Source of the DNA: Nocardioides anomalus
Lineage (GTDB): Bacteria; Actinomycetota; Actinomycetes; Propionibacteriales; Nocardioidaceae
Assembly: GCF_011046535.1 (NCBI RefSeq)
Contig: NZ_CP049257.1
Location: forward strand, 3,286,001-3,350,000
Direction: 5' to 3'
Length of the DNA stretch: 64,000 bases
Position numbers and translations under genes: made by a program. The first letter of the stretch is position 1. Each line of letters opens with the position of its first letter. The notes under the pieces are model-generated. The model saw nothing but the letters and a program-made list of their open reading frames with translations, was not told where the DNA came from and searched no databases. Below, in pieces: positions 50,958 to 60,705 of this stretch.

Positions 50958-52762
50958 GCGCGCACCTCCTCGTCGATGGCGCGGTCCAGCACGGCCTCGA
51001 GGTCGGGGTCGGCGTCGGAGCCGAGCAGGTCGGCGTACGCCGGCACGGTGGCGAGCAGCTCGCGGTGGGTGCCGACGTGGGTGATCCGGCCGTCCTGGAG
51101 CAGCGCGACCCGGTCGGCGAGCATCACGGTGGAGGCGCGGTGGGCGACGATGAGCCCGGTCGTCCCGGACAGCACCCGCTGCAGCGCCTCCTCCACGAGC
51201 TTCTCGGTGTGCACGTCGAGCGCGGACAGCGTGTCGTCGAGGACCAGGACCGTCGGCTGGGCGAGCACGGCGCGGGCCAGGGCCAGCCGCTGGCGCTGCC
51301 CGCCGGACAGCGACATGCCCTGCTCGCCGATCCGGGTGTCGAGCCCCCACGGCAGCTCGTGCACGAAGCCGGCCTGCGCCACCTCGAGCGCCTGCTCGAC
51401 CTCCGCGTCGGTGGCGTCGGCGCGCCCGAGGGTGAGGTTCTCCCGCGCGCTCATCGAGAACAGCGTCGGCTCCTCGAACGCCGTGGCCACCAGCGAGCGG
51501 AGGTGGTCGAGCTCGAGCTCGCGCACGTCGACGCCGTCGATGCTCACCCGGCCGCCGGTGACGTCGTAGAGCCGCGGGATCAGCGCTGTGAGCACCGACT
51601 TGCCCGACCCCGTCGCCCCGACCAGGGCCACGGTCTCCCCCGGTCGGATCTCCAGGTCGACCCCGCGCAGCACCGGTCCGGCGTCCGGACCGGCGTCGGG
51701 GAAGGCGAAGTCGACGCCCTCGAAGCGCACGTGGCCGCGCGGCTCGGCGATGCGCCGCGTGCCGCCGACGATGTCGGGCTCGGTGTCGAAGATCTCCAGG
51801 ATGCGCGCGCTGGCCGTCATCGCCTCCTGGCCCATGGCCAGGATGTAGCCGAGCGAGGCCACCGGCCAGACCAGCGAGAGCAGCAGGGTGATGAAGGCGA
51901 CCAGCTCACCGGGGGTGAGCTCGCCCTTGCCCACGCCGATCGCGCCGGTGGCCAGCACGATGACCACGGCGACGTTGGGGATGACCTCGAGGAAGGTCCA
52001 GAACCGCGCGGTGAGCCGGACCTTGGTCATCGACGTGGCGTAGAGGGTGCGCGCGGCCGCTTCGTACTGCTCGGCGACGTGCTCGGAGCGGCCGAAGGAC
52101 TTGATGACGCGGATGCCGACCGCGCCCTCCTCGGCCCGGGTGGCCAGGTCGCCCTGCTGGTCCTGCACCTGGCGCGAGACCGCGACGTAGCGCGTCTCGA
52201 AGCGCATCGAGAGCCAGACGACGGGCAGGGCGGTGGCGGCGACGACCAGGCCGAGCGGCCAGTACATGTGCAGCAGGACCCCGGTGACCACCGTGACCTG
52301 GAGGATGTTGAGGACCAGGAACAGCACGCCGAAGCCCATGAACCGGCGGATCGCGGAGAGGTCCTGGGTGGCGCGCGAGAGCAGCTGGCCGGACTCCCAG
52401 CGGGTGTGGAAGCTCATCGGCAGCCGCTGCAGGCGCTCGTAGAGGTCGTGGCGGATCTCGGTCTCCAGCCCGAGGACCGCGTTGGACTGCGCCCAGCGGC
52501 GCACCCAGATGAGGAAGGCCTCGAGGACGCCGAGGGCCAGGGCCAGCAGCCCCAGCGGCAGCAGCGCGCCGAGGTCGCGGTCGGTGATGGGGCCGTCGAT
52601 GATGGCCTTGGTCACCAGCGGGATGGTCAGCGTGGTCGCCACGGTGAGCAGCGCCGCGGCCGACATCACGCTGAGGGCCCGGGCGTGGGGGCGGAGGTAG
52701 CCCCGCAGCCGCCACAGCGAGTGCACCCCGGCCGGTCGCGTCTCCTGCCCCCGAGTTGTCAT
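50954..52762 (-). CDS. ABC exporter half-transporter (degenerate-site half)
   Basis: A 602-residue exporter half. Six membrane helices (about 30-310) are followed by an ATPase domain with Walker A ALVGATGSGKSVLT, signature MSLSGGQRQRLALARA and H-loop IVAHRAST. The Q-loop reads TAFEEPTLFS (Glu for Gln) and Walker B LVLDDTLSALD has Asp in place of the catalytic Glu. These are the usual marks of the degenerate site in heterodimeric exporters. It precedes and overlaps its partner. ATG at 52762 was used; TAGCAT lies 8 bases before it, so the mRNA has little or no leader. Confidence 0.93.
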   Translation of the reverse strand: MTTRGQETRPAGVHSLWRLRGYLRPHARALSVMSAAALLTVATTLTIPLVTKAIIDGPITDRDLGALLPLGLLALALGVLEAFLIWVRRWAQSNAVLGLETEIRHDLYERLQRLPMSFHTRWESGQLLSRATQDLSAIRRFMGFGVLFLVLNILQVTVVTGVLLHMYWPLGLVVAATALPVVWLSMRFETRYVAVSRQVQDQQGDLATRAEEGAVGIRVIKSFGRSEHVAEQYEAAARTLYATSMTKVRLTARFWTFLEVIPNVAVVIVLATGAIGVGKGELTPGELVAFITLLLSLVWPVASLGYILAMGQEAMTASARILEIFDTEPDIVGGTRRIAEPRGHVRFEGVDFAFPDAGPDAGPVLRGVDLEIRPGETVALVGATGSGKSVLTALIPRLYDVTGGRVSIDGVDVRELELDHLRSLVATAFEEPTLFSMSARENLTLGRADATDAEVEQALEVAQAGFVHELPWGLDTRIGEQGMSLSGGQRQRLALARAVLAQPTVLVLDDTLSALDVHTEKLVEEALQRVLSGTTGLIVAHRASTVMLADRVALLQDGRITHVGTHRELLATVPAYADLLGSDADPDLEAVLDRAIDEEVRA

Positions 52763-52892
52763 CGTCAACGATGCTAGGTCGCGCCACCGACAGGGGCTAA
52801 TCGATATCTGGTTCTTACCGTCCCGCGGCCCTCACGGGGCGCGACGAGCCGTGCGGGGACGGCTGTCGGTGGTCTCCGGCAGGGTGAGCACC

Positions 52893-53372
52893 ATGAGCGA
52901 TGCGCCGGTCTACACCCTCCAGGTCGTCGTGGACTGCGCCGACCCCCACACCCTCGCCGACTGGTGGGCCGAGGCCCTCGGCTGGCAGGTCGAGCCCCAG
53001 GACGAGGCGTTCATCCGGTCCATGCTCGACCAGGGGTTCGCCACCGAGGACCAGACGACCACGCACCAGGGTCGGCTGGTCTGGGCGTCCGGCGCCGCGC
53101 TCACCCACCCCAAGGGCACCGACCGCGCGCCACGCCTGCTGTTCGTGCGGGTGCCGGAGCCCAAGACGGTCAAGAACCGGGTCCACCTCGACCTGCGCCC
53201 GGGCCGCGACCCCGACCCGGCCGAGGTCGACCGGCTGGTCGCCCTCGGGGCCACCCGGGTCGGCCAGGGCACCGAGGGTCCCCGCACGGCCTGGGTCACC
53301 CTCCAGGACCCGGAGGGCAACGAGCTGTGCCTGCCGGTGCCGCCGGAGTTCCTGACGACCGAGGGCGCCTAG
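52893..53372 (+). CDS. VOC-family (glyoxalase-like) protein
   Basis: A 159-residue protein of the vicinal-oxygen-chelate superfamily. It begins YTLQVVVDCADPHTLADWWAEALGW (first beta-alpha-beta-beta module) and ends WVTLQDPEGNELCLP, the typical second-module end with a Glu metal ligand. LLFVRVPEPKTVKNRVHLDLRP in the middle contains the His ligand position. It may be a metal-dependent enzyme or a binding protein; substrate unknown. An ATG at 52893 opens the domain. Its TAG stop shares CTAG with the convergent glutamate dehydrogenase stop. Confidence 0.88.
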   Translation: MSDAPVYTLQVVVDCADPHTLADWWAEALGWQVEPQDEAFIRSMLDQGFATEDQTTTHQGRLVWASGAALTHPKGTDRAPRLLFVRVPEPKTVKNRVHLDLRPGRDPDPAEVDRLVALGATRVGQGTEGPRTAWVTLQDPEGNELCLPVPPEFLTTEGA

Positions 53373-56300
53373 CCGCTCAGCAGCCCCCGGACCACCCGCA
53401 GCCCGACCGACATCCGGGCCAGGTCGGCCTGGTCCTCGGCGCAGATCTGGCCCAGGGTCTCCGCGGCCCGGGCCACCAGCACGGCCTCGCCGTCCTCCCA
53501 CTCCGCGATCCGCTCGGGCGCGGCGAGCTCGGCCGGCGTGCCGCGCAGCACCTGGGCGGTGAGCGCGGTGTGCACGCCGTGCAGGTCGTCGCGCAGCGCC
53601 GCGCGGGCCATGGTCTGCCACTTGTCCTCGCGCGGCAGGGCCACGATCCGCTGGAGCAGCACCGGCAGCCCGAGCCGCTCCCCCAGCGCGAAGTGGACCC
53701 GCGCCACCTCCTCGGGGCTCAGGTCGAGCTGCTGGGCGGTCTCCACGACGCCGAGCAGCATGTACGCCGGCTCGAGGACCGCGACCCGGCGGGCGAGCTC
53801 CTCGGGCACCCCGCGCTCCTCGTACGCCGCGAGCCGGTCCAGGTAGGCCTGGAGCTCGCGCCCGACCATCAGCTCGGGCAGCTGGGCCATGGTGGCCTGC
53901 ACCGGGCCGGCGAACGCCTCGACGGTGGCCTGGCTGTCCAGGGGCGGGCGCCGGTTGGTGACCAGCCAGCGCGAGGCCCGCTCGACCAGGGTGCGCATCT
54001 GGATCCGCATCCGGGTCTGCAGCCCGGCGTCCAGCCGGTTGTCCCAGGTCGTCAGCTCGGTGCGGTAGGGTAGCGAGCCGTAGATCTCGCGGGCCACGAA
54101 GTTCGCCCGGGTCAGGTCGGCGGCCGACGCGCCGGTCTCCTCGGCCAGGCGCGGCCAGTAGGTCATGCCGGCGCCGTTGACCAGGTCGTTGACGACCTGG
54201 GTCACGATGATCTCCCGGCGCAGCGGGTGCGCCTCGATCTGCGCTTCGAACCGTTCCCGCATCGGCGTGGGGAAGTAGGCCTTGAGGTCGATGTCGAGGT
54301 ACGGGTCGTCGGGCAGGTCGCCCTCGAGCAGCTCGTCGGCCAGCACGATCTTGGTCCAGGCCATCAGCACCGCGAGCTCGGGCGGGGTCAGCCCGCGGCC
54401 ACGGTCGAGCCGACGGCGCACCACCCGACGCGAGGGCAGTCCCTCGATCTCGCGGTCCAGGGTGCCGGCCTGCTCGAGGCGGCGCATGAAGTCCTCGTGC
54501 ACGTGCAGCAGCGACGGCGCGTGCGCGACCGCGTTGGCCAGTGCGAGGTTCTGCTCGTAGTTGTCGCGCAGCACCAGGGCGCCGACCTCGTCGGTCATCT
54601 GCGCGAGCAGCGCGTTGCGCTGCTTCTCGGTGAGGTCGCCGGCCTTGACCACGCGGTCGAGCAGGATCTTGATGTTGACCTCGTGGTCGGAGGTGTCCAC
54701 GCCGGCGGAGTTGTCGATGAAGTCGGTGTTGACCCGTCCGCCCCTCCACGCGTCGGTGCGCGCCTCCTCCGACGCGCCGCGGGAGTCGCCGCCGGCCAGG
54801 ACGTACTCCACGCGCCCGGCCTGGGTCAGCCCGAGGTTGCCGCCCTCCCCCACGCAGCGGGCGCGGACCTGGGCGCCGTTGACCCGGATCGCGTCGTTGG
54901 CCTTGTCGCCGACGTCGGCGTGGGTCTCGTCCTCGCTCTTGACGTAGGTCCCGATGCCTCCGTTCCACAGCAGGTCGACCGGCGCCTGGAGGATCGACCT
55001 CATCAGCTCGGCCGGCGTCATCGCCGCCACGTCGGCGTCGATGCCGAGGGCGGTGCGCACGGCGTCGTTGAGCGGCACCGACTTCAGCGAGCGCGAGAAG
55101 ACCCCGCCGCCCTCGGAGATCACGCTCGGGTCGTAGTCCTGCCAGCTCGAGCGGGGCAGCTCGAAGAGCCGCCGGCGCTCGGCGTACGACGCCGCCGGGT
55201 CCGGCGTGGGGTCGAGGAAGATGTCGCGGTGGTCGAAGGCGGCGACCAGCCTGGTCGCCTCCGAGCAGAGCAGCCCGTTGCCGAACACGTCGCCGCTCAT
55301 GTCGCCGATGCCGACCGCGGTGAACTCCTCGCTCTGGCAGTCGATCCCGCGCTCGCGGAAGTGCCGCTGCACCGAGACCCACGCGCCGCGCGCGGTGATG
55401 CCCATGGCCTTGTGGTCGTAGCCGACCGAGCCGCCGGAGGCGAACGCGTCGCCGAGCCAGAAGCCGTAGTCCTTGGCCACCCCGTTGGCGATGTCGGAGA
55501 ACGTCGCCGTGCCCTTGTCGGCCGCGACCACGAGGTAGGAGTCGTCGCCGTCGTGGCGCACCACGCCCTCGGGCGGCACGGTCTCGCCGTCGACCAGGTT
55601 GTCGGTGATGTCGAGCAGCCCGGAGATGAAGGTCGTGTACGACGCGATGCCCTCGGCCAGCCACGCCTCCCGGTCGCTCGGGTCGGGCAGCTGCTTGCAG
55701 AAGAACGCGCCCTTGGCGCCGACCGGGACGATGACGGTGTTCTTGACCATCTGCGCCTTGACCAGGCCCAGCACCTCGGTGCGGAAGTCGTCGCGCCGGT
55801 CCGACCAGCGCAGGCCGCCGCGGGCCACCGGGCCGAAGCGCAGGTGCGCGCCCTCGACCCGCGGGGAGTAGACGAAGATCTCGAAGCGCGGCCGCGGCTG
55901 CGGCAGGTCCGGGATGGCCGACGGCTCGAGCTTGAGGCTGAGGTAGGGGTGCACGCCGCCGGTGGCCCGGTCGCGCTGGTAGTGGTTGGTGCGCAGCGTG
56001 GCCTTGATCAGGGTGAGGTAGGAGCGCAGGATCCGGTCGTGGTCCAGGCTGGCCACGTCGTCGAGGGCGGACAGGATCTTCTGCTCGACCTGCGCCTCGC
56101 GCCCCTCCTGCTGCTGCTCGGGGTCGAAGCGGGCCTCGAACAGCCGCACCAGCAGCCGGGTGATGTCGACGTTGCCGCGCAGTGCGTCCTCGATGTAGTC
56201 CTGCGCGAAGGGGCTGTTGCCCTGGCGCATGTACTTGGCGTACGCGCGGAGCACCGTGGCCTGCCGCCAGGTCAGCCCGGCGCCGAGCACCAGCCCGTTG

Positions 56301-58291
56301 AAGCCGTCGGTCTCGTTGTAGCCGTCCCACACCGCGCGCAGCGCGTCCTGGAACAGCTCGCGCGCACCGGACGGCAGCGGTCGGCCGTAGCGCAGCCCGA
56401 ACTCGTAGACCATCGAGGGCCGCTCGAGCCCGTCGAGCTCGTAGGGCCGCTCGTCGACGACCTCCACCCCCATCGATGACAGCATCGGGAGCACCTCGGA
56501 CAGCGAGAGCGGGTCACCGATGCGGTAGACCTTGAGCCGCACCTCCCCCGGACCGGCGTCCAGGCGCTCGTAGAGGCTGAGGTCCAGACCGCTGCCGTTC
56601 GCCGCGTCGGTGCGGATCGCCTCGAGCCGGCCGAGGTCGACCGAGGCGGTGCGCGCCGGGTAGTCCTCCTTGTAGGCCTCCGGGAACGCCTCGGCGTAGC
56701 GCCGCCCGAGGATCGTGCCGACCTCCTCGCCGTACTCCGCGACCACGGCCTGCAGGAAGTCGTCGCGCCAGCTGCGGCTGGCGTCGGTCAGGCGCCGCTC
56801 GAGCTCGGCGGTGTCGACGTCGACGAGGTCGGCGCCCTTGGACAGGTGCACGACGAAGTGCACGCGCGCGGTCGTCGACTCGTTGATGCGGACGGTGAAC
56901 TCGGTGGACTCCCCGTGCAGCTGGTCCTGCAGGATCCGCTCGAACCGTTCCCGGACCGCGGTGTTGTAGCGGTCGCGCGGGAGGTAGACCAGCACGCTCA
57001 CGTAGCGCCCGTAGGTGTCGCGGCGGATGAACATCCGCAGCGCCCGCCGCTCGCGCGCGCTCATCGCGGCCTCGGCCATCGGTGCCAGCTCGTCGACGGG
57101 GGTGTGCAGCAGCTCGTCGCGCGGGTAGGTCTCGAGCGTGTCCATCAGCGCCTTGCCGGCGTGGCTGCGCGGGTCGAAGCCGCTGCGCTTGAGCACCGCC
57201 TTGGCCTTCTCGCGGATGAGCGGGATCCGCATCAGGCTCTCGGTGTAGGCCGCGCTGGCCAGCAGCCCGAGGAAGCGGCGCTCGCCGTCCACCTCGCCGT
57301 TCGCGTCGAAGGTCTTGACGCCGACGTAGTCGAGGTACGCCGGGCGGTGCACGGTCGCGCGCGAGTTGGCCTTGGCCAGGACCAGCAGGGTCTTCTCGCG
57401 GGCCTTGGCCTTGACCGCGTCGGGCAGCCGGCCGAAGGACTCCGACATCTCCTGGTCCGCGCGCAGGATGCCCAGGCCCGTGCCGGGGACCGCGCGCAGG
57501 AACTCGTCGTCGCCGTCGCGCTCGAGGCGGTACTCCTTGTAGCCGAGGAAGGTGAAGTTCTCGGCGGCCAGCCAGGTGAGGAACTCCCCGGCCTGGCGCA
57601 GCTCCTCGGGGTCCAGCGGCGGCGGGTCGTCGCGCAGGTCCGCGACCACGGCCTCGACCTGGGCGTGCATCTTGCCCCAGTCCTCGACCGCCTCGCGGAC
57701 GTCGCGCAGGACCCGCTGGATGTCGTCGACGACCGACGCCGCGTCCTCGCCCTCGGGCAGCCGGTCGATCTCGACGTGCATCCACGACTCGCGGACCGCC
57801 TCGCCCTCGGGCTCGAGCGCACCGTCCGGCACCGACCGGACCTCCTGCAGCACCCCGGTGATGTCGCGGACCACGTCGAAGTTGGGGTGGATCACCACGT
57901 GCACGTCGCGCAGGTGGCGCGAGAGCTCCATGGTCAGCGAGTCGACCAGGAACGGCATGTCGTCCACGACGACCTCGACCACGGTGTGCCCGCCCGCCGA
58001 CCACCCGGCGTCGGCCAGCGTCGGGGTCGCGACCTGGACGTTGGCCGTGCCCTGCGGACGGTGCGCGGCCAGCTTGTAGTGGGCCGCGAACGCGCCGTAC
58101 ACGTCCATCTCGGAGCGGTCGGCCAGGTCCTCCGGCGCCACGTGGCGGTAGTAGGCCTGGAGCAGCTCGCCGACCTGGTCGTGCGGCGGCCCACCGGTCC
58201 CCTTGCCCGCCTGGGCCACCCTGGTCGCCTGCTCGATCAGCTCGGCCTTGGCCTGCTCGGACGTGGACTGGTGCTGCGTCGCCGTTGACAC
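53369..58291 (-). CDS. gdh: NAD-specific glutamate dehydrogenase, large (180-kDa) class
   Basis: A 1640-residue NAD-dependent glutamate dehydrogenase of the large bacterial type (GDH-180, as in Streptomyces, Mycobacterium and Pseudomonas), converting glutamate to 2-oxoglutarate, ammonia and NADH in catabolism. N-terminal ACT-like regions (about 30-450) precede the helical central part (about 500-760). The catalytic core has GGLRWSDRRDDFRTEVLGLVKAQ, TVIVPVGAKGAFFCKQLPDPS (substrate Lys area), DITDNLVDG, GGSVGYDHKAMGITARGAW, VGIGDMSGDVFGNGLL (dinucleotide-binding) and EGGNLGLTQAGR. The C-terminus is a long helical domain. GTG start close behind GGAGG. It is alone in its transcription unit, with an Lrp/AsnC regulator upstream on the same strand. 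Confidence 0.97.
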   Translation of the reverse strand: MSTATQHQSTSEQAKAELIEQATRVAQAGKGTGGPPHDQVGELLQAYYRHVAPEDLADRSEMDVYGAFAAHYKLAAHRPQGTANVQVATPTLADAGWSAGGHTVVEVVVDDMPFLVDSLTMELSRHLRDVHVVIHPNFDVVRDITGVLQEVRSVPDGALEPEGEAVRESWMHVEIDRLPEGEDAASVVDDIQRVLRDVREAVEDWGKMHAQVEAVVADLRDDPPPLDPEELRQAGEFLTWLAAENFTFLGYKEYRLERDGDDEFLRAVPGTGLGILRADQEMSESFGRLPDAVKAKAREKTLLVLAKANSRATVHRPAYLDYVGVKTFDANGEVDGERRFLGLLASAAYTESLMRIPLIREKAKAVLKRSGFDPRSHAGKALMDTLETYPRDELLHTPVDELAPMAEAAMSARERRALRMFIRRDTYGRYVSVLVYLPRDRYNTAVRERFERILQDQLHGESTEFTVRINESTTARVHFVVHLSKGADLVDVDTAELERRLTDASRSWRDDFLQAVVAEYGEEVGTILGRRYAEAFPEAYKEDYPARTASVDLGRLEAIRTDAANGSGLDLSLYERLDAGPGEVRLKVYRIGDPLSLSEVLPMLSSMGVEVVDERPYELDGLERPSMVYEFGLRYGRPLPSGARELFQDALRAVWDGYNETDGFNGLVLGAGLTWRQATVLRAYAKYMRQGNSPFAQDYIEDALRGNVDITRLLVRLFEARFDPEQQQEGREAQVEQKILSALDDVASLDHDRILRSYLTLIKATLRTNHYQRDRATGGVHPYLSLKLEPSAIPDLPQPRPRFEIFVYSPRVEGAHLRFGPVARGGLRWSDRRDDFRTEVLGLVKAQMVKNTVIVPVGAKGAFFCKQLPDPSDREAWLAEGIASYTTFISGLLDITDNLVDGETVPPEGVVRHDGDDSYLVVAADKGTATFSDIANGVAKDYGFWLGDAFASGGSVGYDHKAMGITARGAWVSVQRHFRERGIDCQSEEFTAVGIGDMSGDVFGNGLLCSEATRLVAAFDHRDIFLDPTPDPAASYAERRRLFELPRSSWQDYDPSVISEGGGVFSRSLKSVPLNDAVRTALGIDADVAAMTPAELMRSILQAPVDLLWNGGIGTYVKSEDETHADVGDKANDAIRVNGAQVRARCVGEGGNLGLTQAGRVEYVLAGGDSRGASEEARTDAWRGGRVNTDFIDNSAGVDTSDHEVNIKILLDRVVKAGDLTEKQRNALLAQMTDEVGALVLRDNYEQNLALANAVAHAPSLLHVHEDFMRRLEQAGTLDREIEGLPSRRVVRRRLDRGRGLTPPELAVLMAWTKIVLADELLEGDLPDDPYLDIDLKAYFPTPMRERFEAQIEAHPLRREIIVTQVVNDLVNGAGMTYWPRLAEETGASAADLTRANFVAREIYGSLPYRTELTTWDNRLDAGLQTRMRIQMRTLVERASRWLVTNRRPPLDSQATVEAFAGPVQATMAQLPELMVGRELQAYLDRLAAYEERGVPEELARRVAVLEPAYMLLGVVETAQQLDLSPEEVARVHFALGERLGLPVLLQRIVALPREDKWQTMARAALRDDLHGVHTALTAQVLRGTPAELAAPERIAEWEDGEAVLVARAAETLGQICAEDQADLARMSVGLRVVRGLLSG

Positions 58292-58301
58292 GCCTCCGAG
58301 G

Positions 58302-58748
58302 TTAGTCCGGTGCGACCGCCTCCGGGACGAGAGGGCGAGGTTGCACCGGGGTGGACACGACCAGGCTGGAGACGGTCTGGCCGAACAGCAGGAAGCGGTC
58401 CAGCGTCTCCTCCAGCGCCGCGATGCTCGCGGCGTGCACCTTGAGCAGGAAGCAGTCCTCGCCGGTGATCCGGTGGCACTCCGAGACCTCGGGCAGCCGC
58501 TGGGCCAGCTCGGCCACCTTGCTCAGCTGGCCGGCCGTCGGGCGCACCCGGACGTACGCCGCGACCGGCAGGCCCAGCGCGGCCGGGTCCACCTCGAGCC
58601 GGAACCCGATCACCCCGTCCTCGGTGAGGCGCTGCACCCGCTCGGTGACGGCCGGCGGCGACATGCCCACCCGGCGGGCCAGCGCGGACATCCCCAGCCG
58701 CGGGTCCGCGGCCAGCTCGCGCAGGATCTTCAGGTTGACGTCGTCCAC
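58302..58748 (-). CDS. Lrp/AsnC-family transcriptional regulator
   Basis: A 148-residue feast/famine regulator. It has an N-terminal AsnC-type helix-turn-helix (DDVNLKILRELAADPRLGMS, RRVGMSPPAVTERVQRLTEDGVI, about 2-45) and a C-terminal RAM (ligand-binding) domain with VSECHRITGEDCFLLKVHA. Such regulators usually respond to an amino acid. It lies 10 bases before the glutamate dehydrogenase gene on the same strand, divergent from an EamA exporter, so it may control either. GTG start, TAA stop. Confidence 0.94.
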   Translation of the reverse strand: MDDVNLKILRELAADPRLGMSALARRVGMSPPAVTERVQRLTEDGVIGFRLEVDPAALGLPVAAYVRVRPTAGQLSKVAELAQRLPEVSECHRITGEDCFLLKVHAASIAALEETLDRFLLFGQTVSSLVVSTPVQPRPLVPEAVAPD

Positions 58749-58836
58749 GCGGTTCCGCCTTCTCTTCCGCTCCCGGTGGGCCGTGCGCCTTCATCTTGCC
58801 ATTCCGACGGCGGCCCGCGCCGTGGATCCTCGTGGC

Positions 58837-59712
58837 GTGCGCCTGACCCGCCTGCCGCCCACGACGTACTTCCTGACCAGCGCGGTCTTCCACTACCTCG
58901 GCCCGTCGCTGGCCGTGCTGCTCTTCGCGCGCGTCGACGTGCTCGGCGTGGCCTGGCTGCGCATCGCCTCCGCCGCCGTGGTCTTCGCCGTGTGGCGCCG
59001 GCCCTGGCGGCTGCTGTCGGGCGGGTCGTGGCGGCTGTTCGTCGCCCTCGGTCTGGTCCTGGCCGCGATGAACTCGCTGTTCTACCTCGCCGTCGACCGG
59101 CTGCCGCTGTCCACGGTCGGCGCGGTGGAGTTCGTCGGCACCCTCGTGCTGGCCGCGCTCGGCGTGCGCACCCGCCGCAACGTGCTCGCCCTGCTGCTCG
59201 CCGTGGCCGGCGTCGCCCTGCTCACCCAGGTGCGCCTGGTGGCCGAGCCGCTCGGCTTCGTGTTCGCCTTCGCCAACGGCGCCGGCTTCGTGCTGTACGT
59301 CGTGCTGGCCGACCGGATCGCCAGCCCCGCCGACGGCTCCGACCCGATGGCCGGCATCGACCGCCTCGGTCTGGCCATGCTCGTGGCCGCAGTCGCCGCC
59401 ACGTCGTTCGGGCTGCTGCCCGCGCTCCCGGCGTTCACCCACCCGCTCTGGCTGCTCTGGGGCATCGGCGTCGGGCTCTGCTCCTCGGTCGTGCCCTACG
59501 TGACCGACCAGCTGGCCATGGCCCGGCTGCCGCGCGCGACCTTCGCCCTCATGCTCTCGCTGCTGCCGGCCGCGGCCACCGCGATCGGGTTCGTCGTGCT
59601 CGGCCAGGTGCCGACCGGGCGCGATCTCGCCGGGATCGCGCTGGTCGTCGTCGGGCTGGTCGTGCACCGGGAGGCTCAGAGCTCCGAGCGCAGCCCCCAG
59701 AGCAGCGGGTAG
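58837..59712 (+). CDS. EamA-family transporter (RhtA-like)
   Basis: A 291-residue membrane protein with about ten membrane helices in two EamA repeats. The first repeat covers about 8-135 (LGVAWLRIASAAVVFAVWR; LAAMNSLFYLAVDRLPLSTVGAVEF) and the second about 140-285 (SVVPYVTDQLAMARLPRATFALMLSLLPAAAT). It most resembles RhtA-type exporters of amino acids such as threonine or homoserine. It is divergent from the Lrp/AsnC regulator, which fits control by an amino acid. The GTG start lies 6 bases after GATCCT and may be leaderless. Its last 37 bases overlap the tryptophan dioxygenase gene. Confidence 0.9.
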   Translation: MRLTRLPPTTYFLTSAVFHYLGPSLAVLLFARVDVLGVAWLRIASAAVVFAVWRRPWRLLSGGSWRLFVALGLVLAAMNSLFYLAVDRLPLSTVGAVEFVGTLVLAALGVRTRRNVLALLLAVAGVALLTQVRLVAEPLGFVFAFANGAGFVLYVVLADRIASPADGSDPMAGIDRLGLAMLVAAVAATSFGLLPALPAFTHPLWLLWGIGVGLCSSVVPYVTDQLAMARLPRATFALMLSLLPAAATAIGFVVLGQVPTGRDLAGIALVVVGLVVHREAQSSERSPQSSG

Positions 59713-60494
59713 TAGCGCAGCGGCAGCCGGCTGCGCAGGTACGTCGAGCCGCTGGACCCGCCGGTCCCGGACTTGGAGCCGATCATCCGCTCCACCATCG
59801 TCACGTGCCGCGCGCGCCAGTTGGCGGCGAGCTCGTCGTGCTGGAGCAGCGCCTCGCTGACCGCCCACACGTCGGCGTACTGGCTGCGGTCGTGCGCGGC
59901 CCGCCGCAGCGACGCGCTGACCTCCTCGTCGGTGCCGGCCGGCAGCCCGCGCTGGCGCAGCACGTCGAGGAACGCGTCCCACAGCGTCGGCTCCTCGAGC
60001 CGCCGCCGCAGGCGCGCGTTCTCCTCGTCGGTGATCCCGCGGAAGCGGTCGACGTACGCCGGGTCCTTGGCGCCGGACAGGAACTCCAGCTCGCGGAACT
60101 GCACCGACTGGAAGCCGCTGGCCGGCGCCAGCCGCTGGCGGAACTCCAGGAAGTCCTGAGGGGTCATGGTCTCGAGCACGTCGACCTGGTGGACGAGCAC
60201 CCGCTCGATGACGTGAACCCGCGCGAGCAGGTGTTGGGCCCACCACACGCGCCCCGCGCTCATCGCGTCGCGGGCGGCCACGGCCTCGTGCAGGAGCTGC
60301 TTGAACCACAGCTCGTAGACCTGGTGGATGGTGATGAACAGCAGCTCGTCGTGGGCCGGCGGGTCGGACTCGAGGTGCTGGGAGTCCAGCAGCTGCGGCA
60401 GCCGCAGGTAGCTGCCGTAGGTCAGCTGCGCCCCCTGCTCGCCGAACGAGACGAACTGCTCCTCGGGCTGCTCCTCGGTCTGCTCCTGCGCCAT
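59676..60494 (-). CDS. kynA: Tryptophan 2,3-dioxygenase
   Basis: A 272-residue haem dioxygenase that opens the tryptophan ring to N-formylkynurenine, the first step of tryptophan breakdown. Family motifs: LTYGSYLRLPQLLDSQ (about 24-39), HDELLFITIHQVYELWFKQLLHE (substrate and haem-pocket His), LAPASGFQSVQFRELEFLSG, WRARHVTMVERMIGSKSGTGGSSGSTYLR (proximal His and substrate-binding GTGGSxG). No kynureninase gene is next to it in the window. The ATG at 60494 follows TAGGTT by 7 bases, so it may be leaderless. It converges with, and overlaps, the EamA gene. Confidence 0.96.
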   Translation of the reverse strand: MAQEQTEEQPEEQFVSFGEQGAQLTYGSYLRLPQLLDSQHLESDPPAHDELLFITIHQVYELWFKQLLHEAVAARDAMSAGRVWWAQHLLARVHVIERVLVHQVDVLETMTPQDFLEFRQRLAPASGFQSVQFRELEFLSGAKDPAYVDRFRGITDEENARLRRRLEEPTLWDAFLDVLRQRGLPAGTDEEVSASLRRAAHDRSQYADVWAVSEALLQHDELAANWRARHVTMVERMIGSKSGTGGSSGSTYLRSRLPLRYYPLLWGLRSEL

Positions 60495-60705
60495 GGCGCT
60501 CAACCTAGCCATGCTCCGCGGTGCCGCAGCCACGGCACCACCGTCGGCGCCGCAGGCTCGCGACTGGCCACCAGCAGCTCGCGCCCCCACCCACGACCCA
60601 GGTCGTGGAGGGGGACGAGGCCACCGAGCCGCTCCAGGTCGCGTCCGACCGCTGCGGCCGGGCTGACGGCCGGTTCCGACGGCCGCGCTCTGCCACACTC
60701 CCGGC

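Noticed and set aside
60593..60609. Hairpin CCACGAC/GTCGTGG as a terminator of the DUF2505 or dioxygenase genes
   Set aside because: It lies upstream of both genes in a divergent region, so a terminator role makes no sense; too short to claim an operator.
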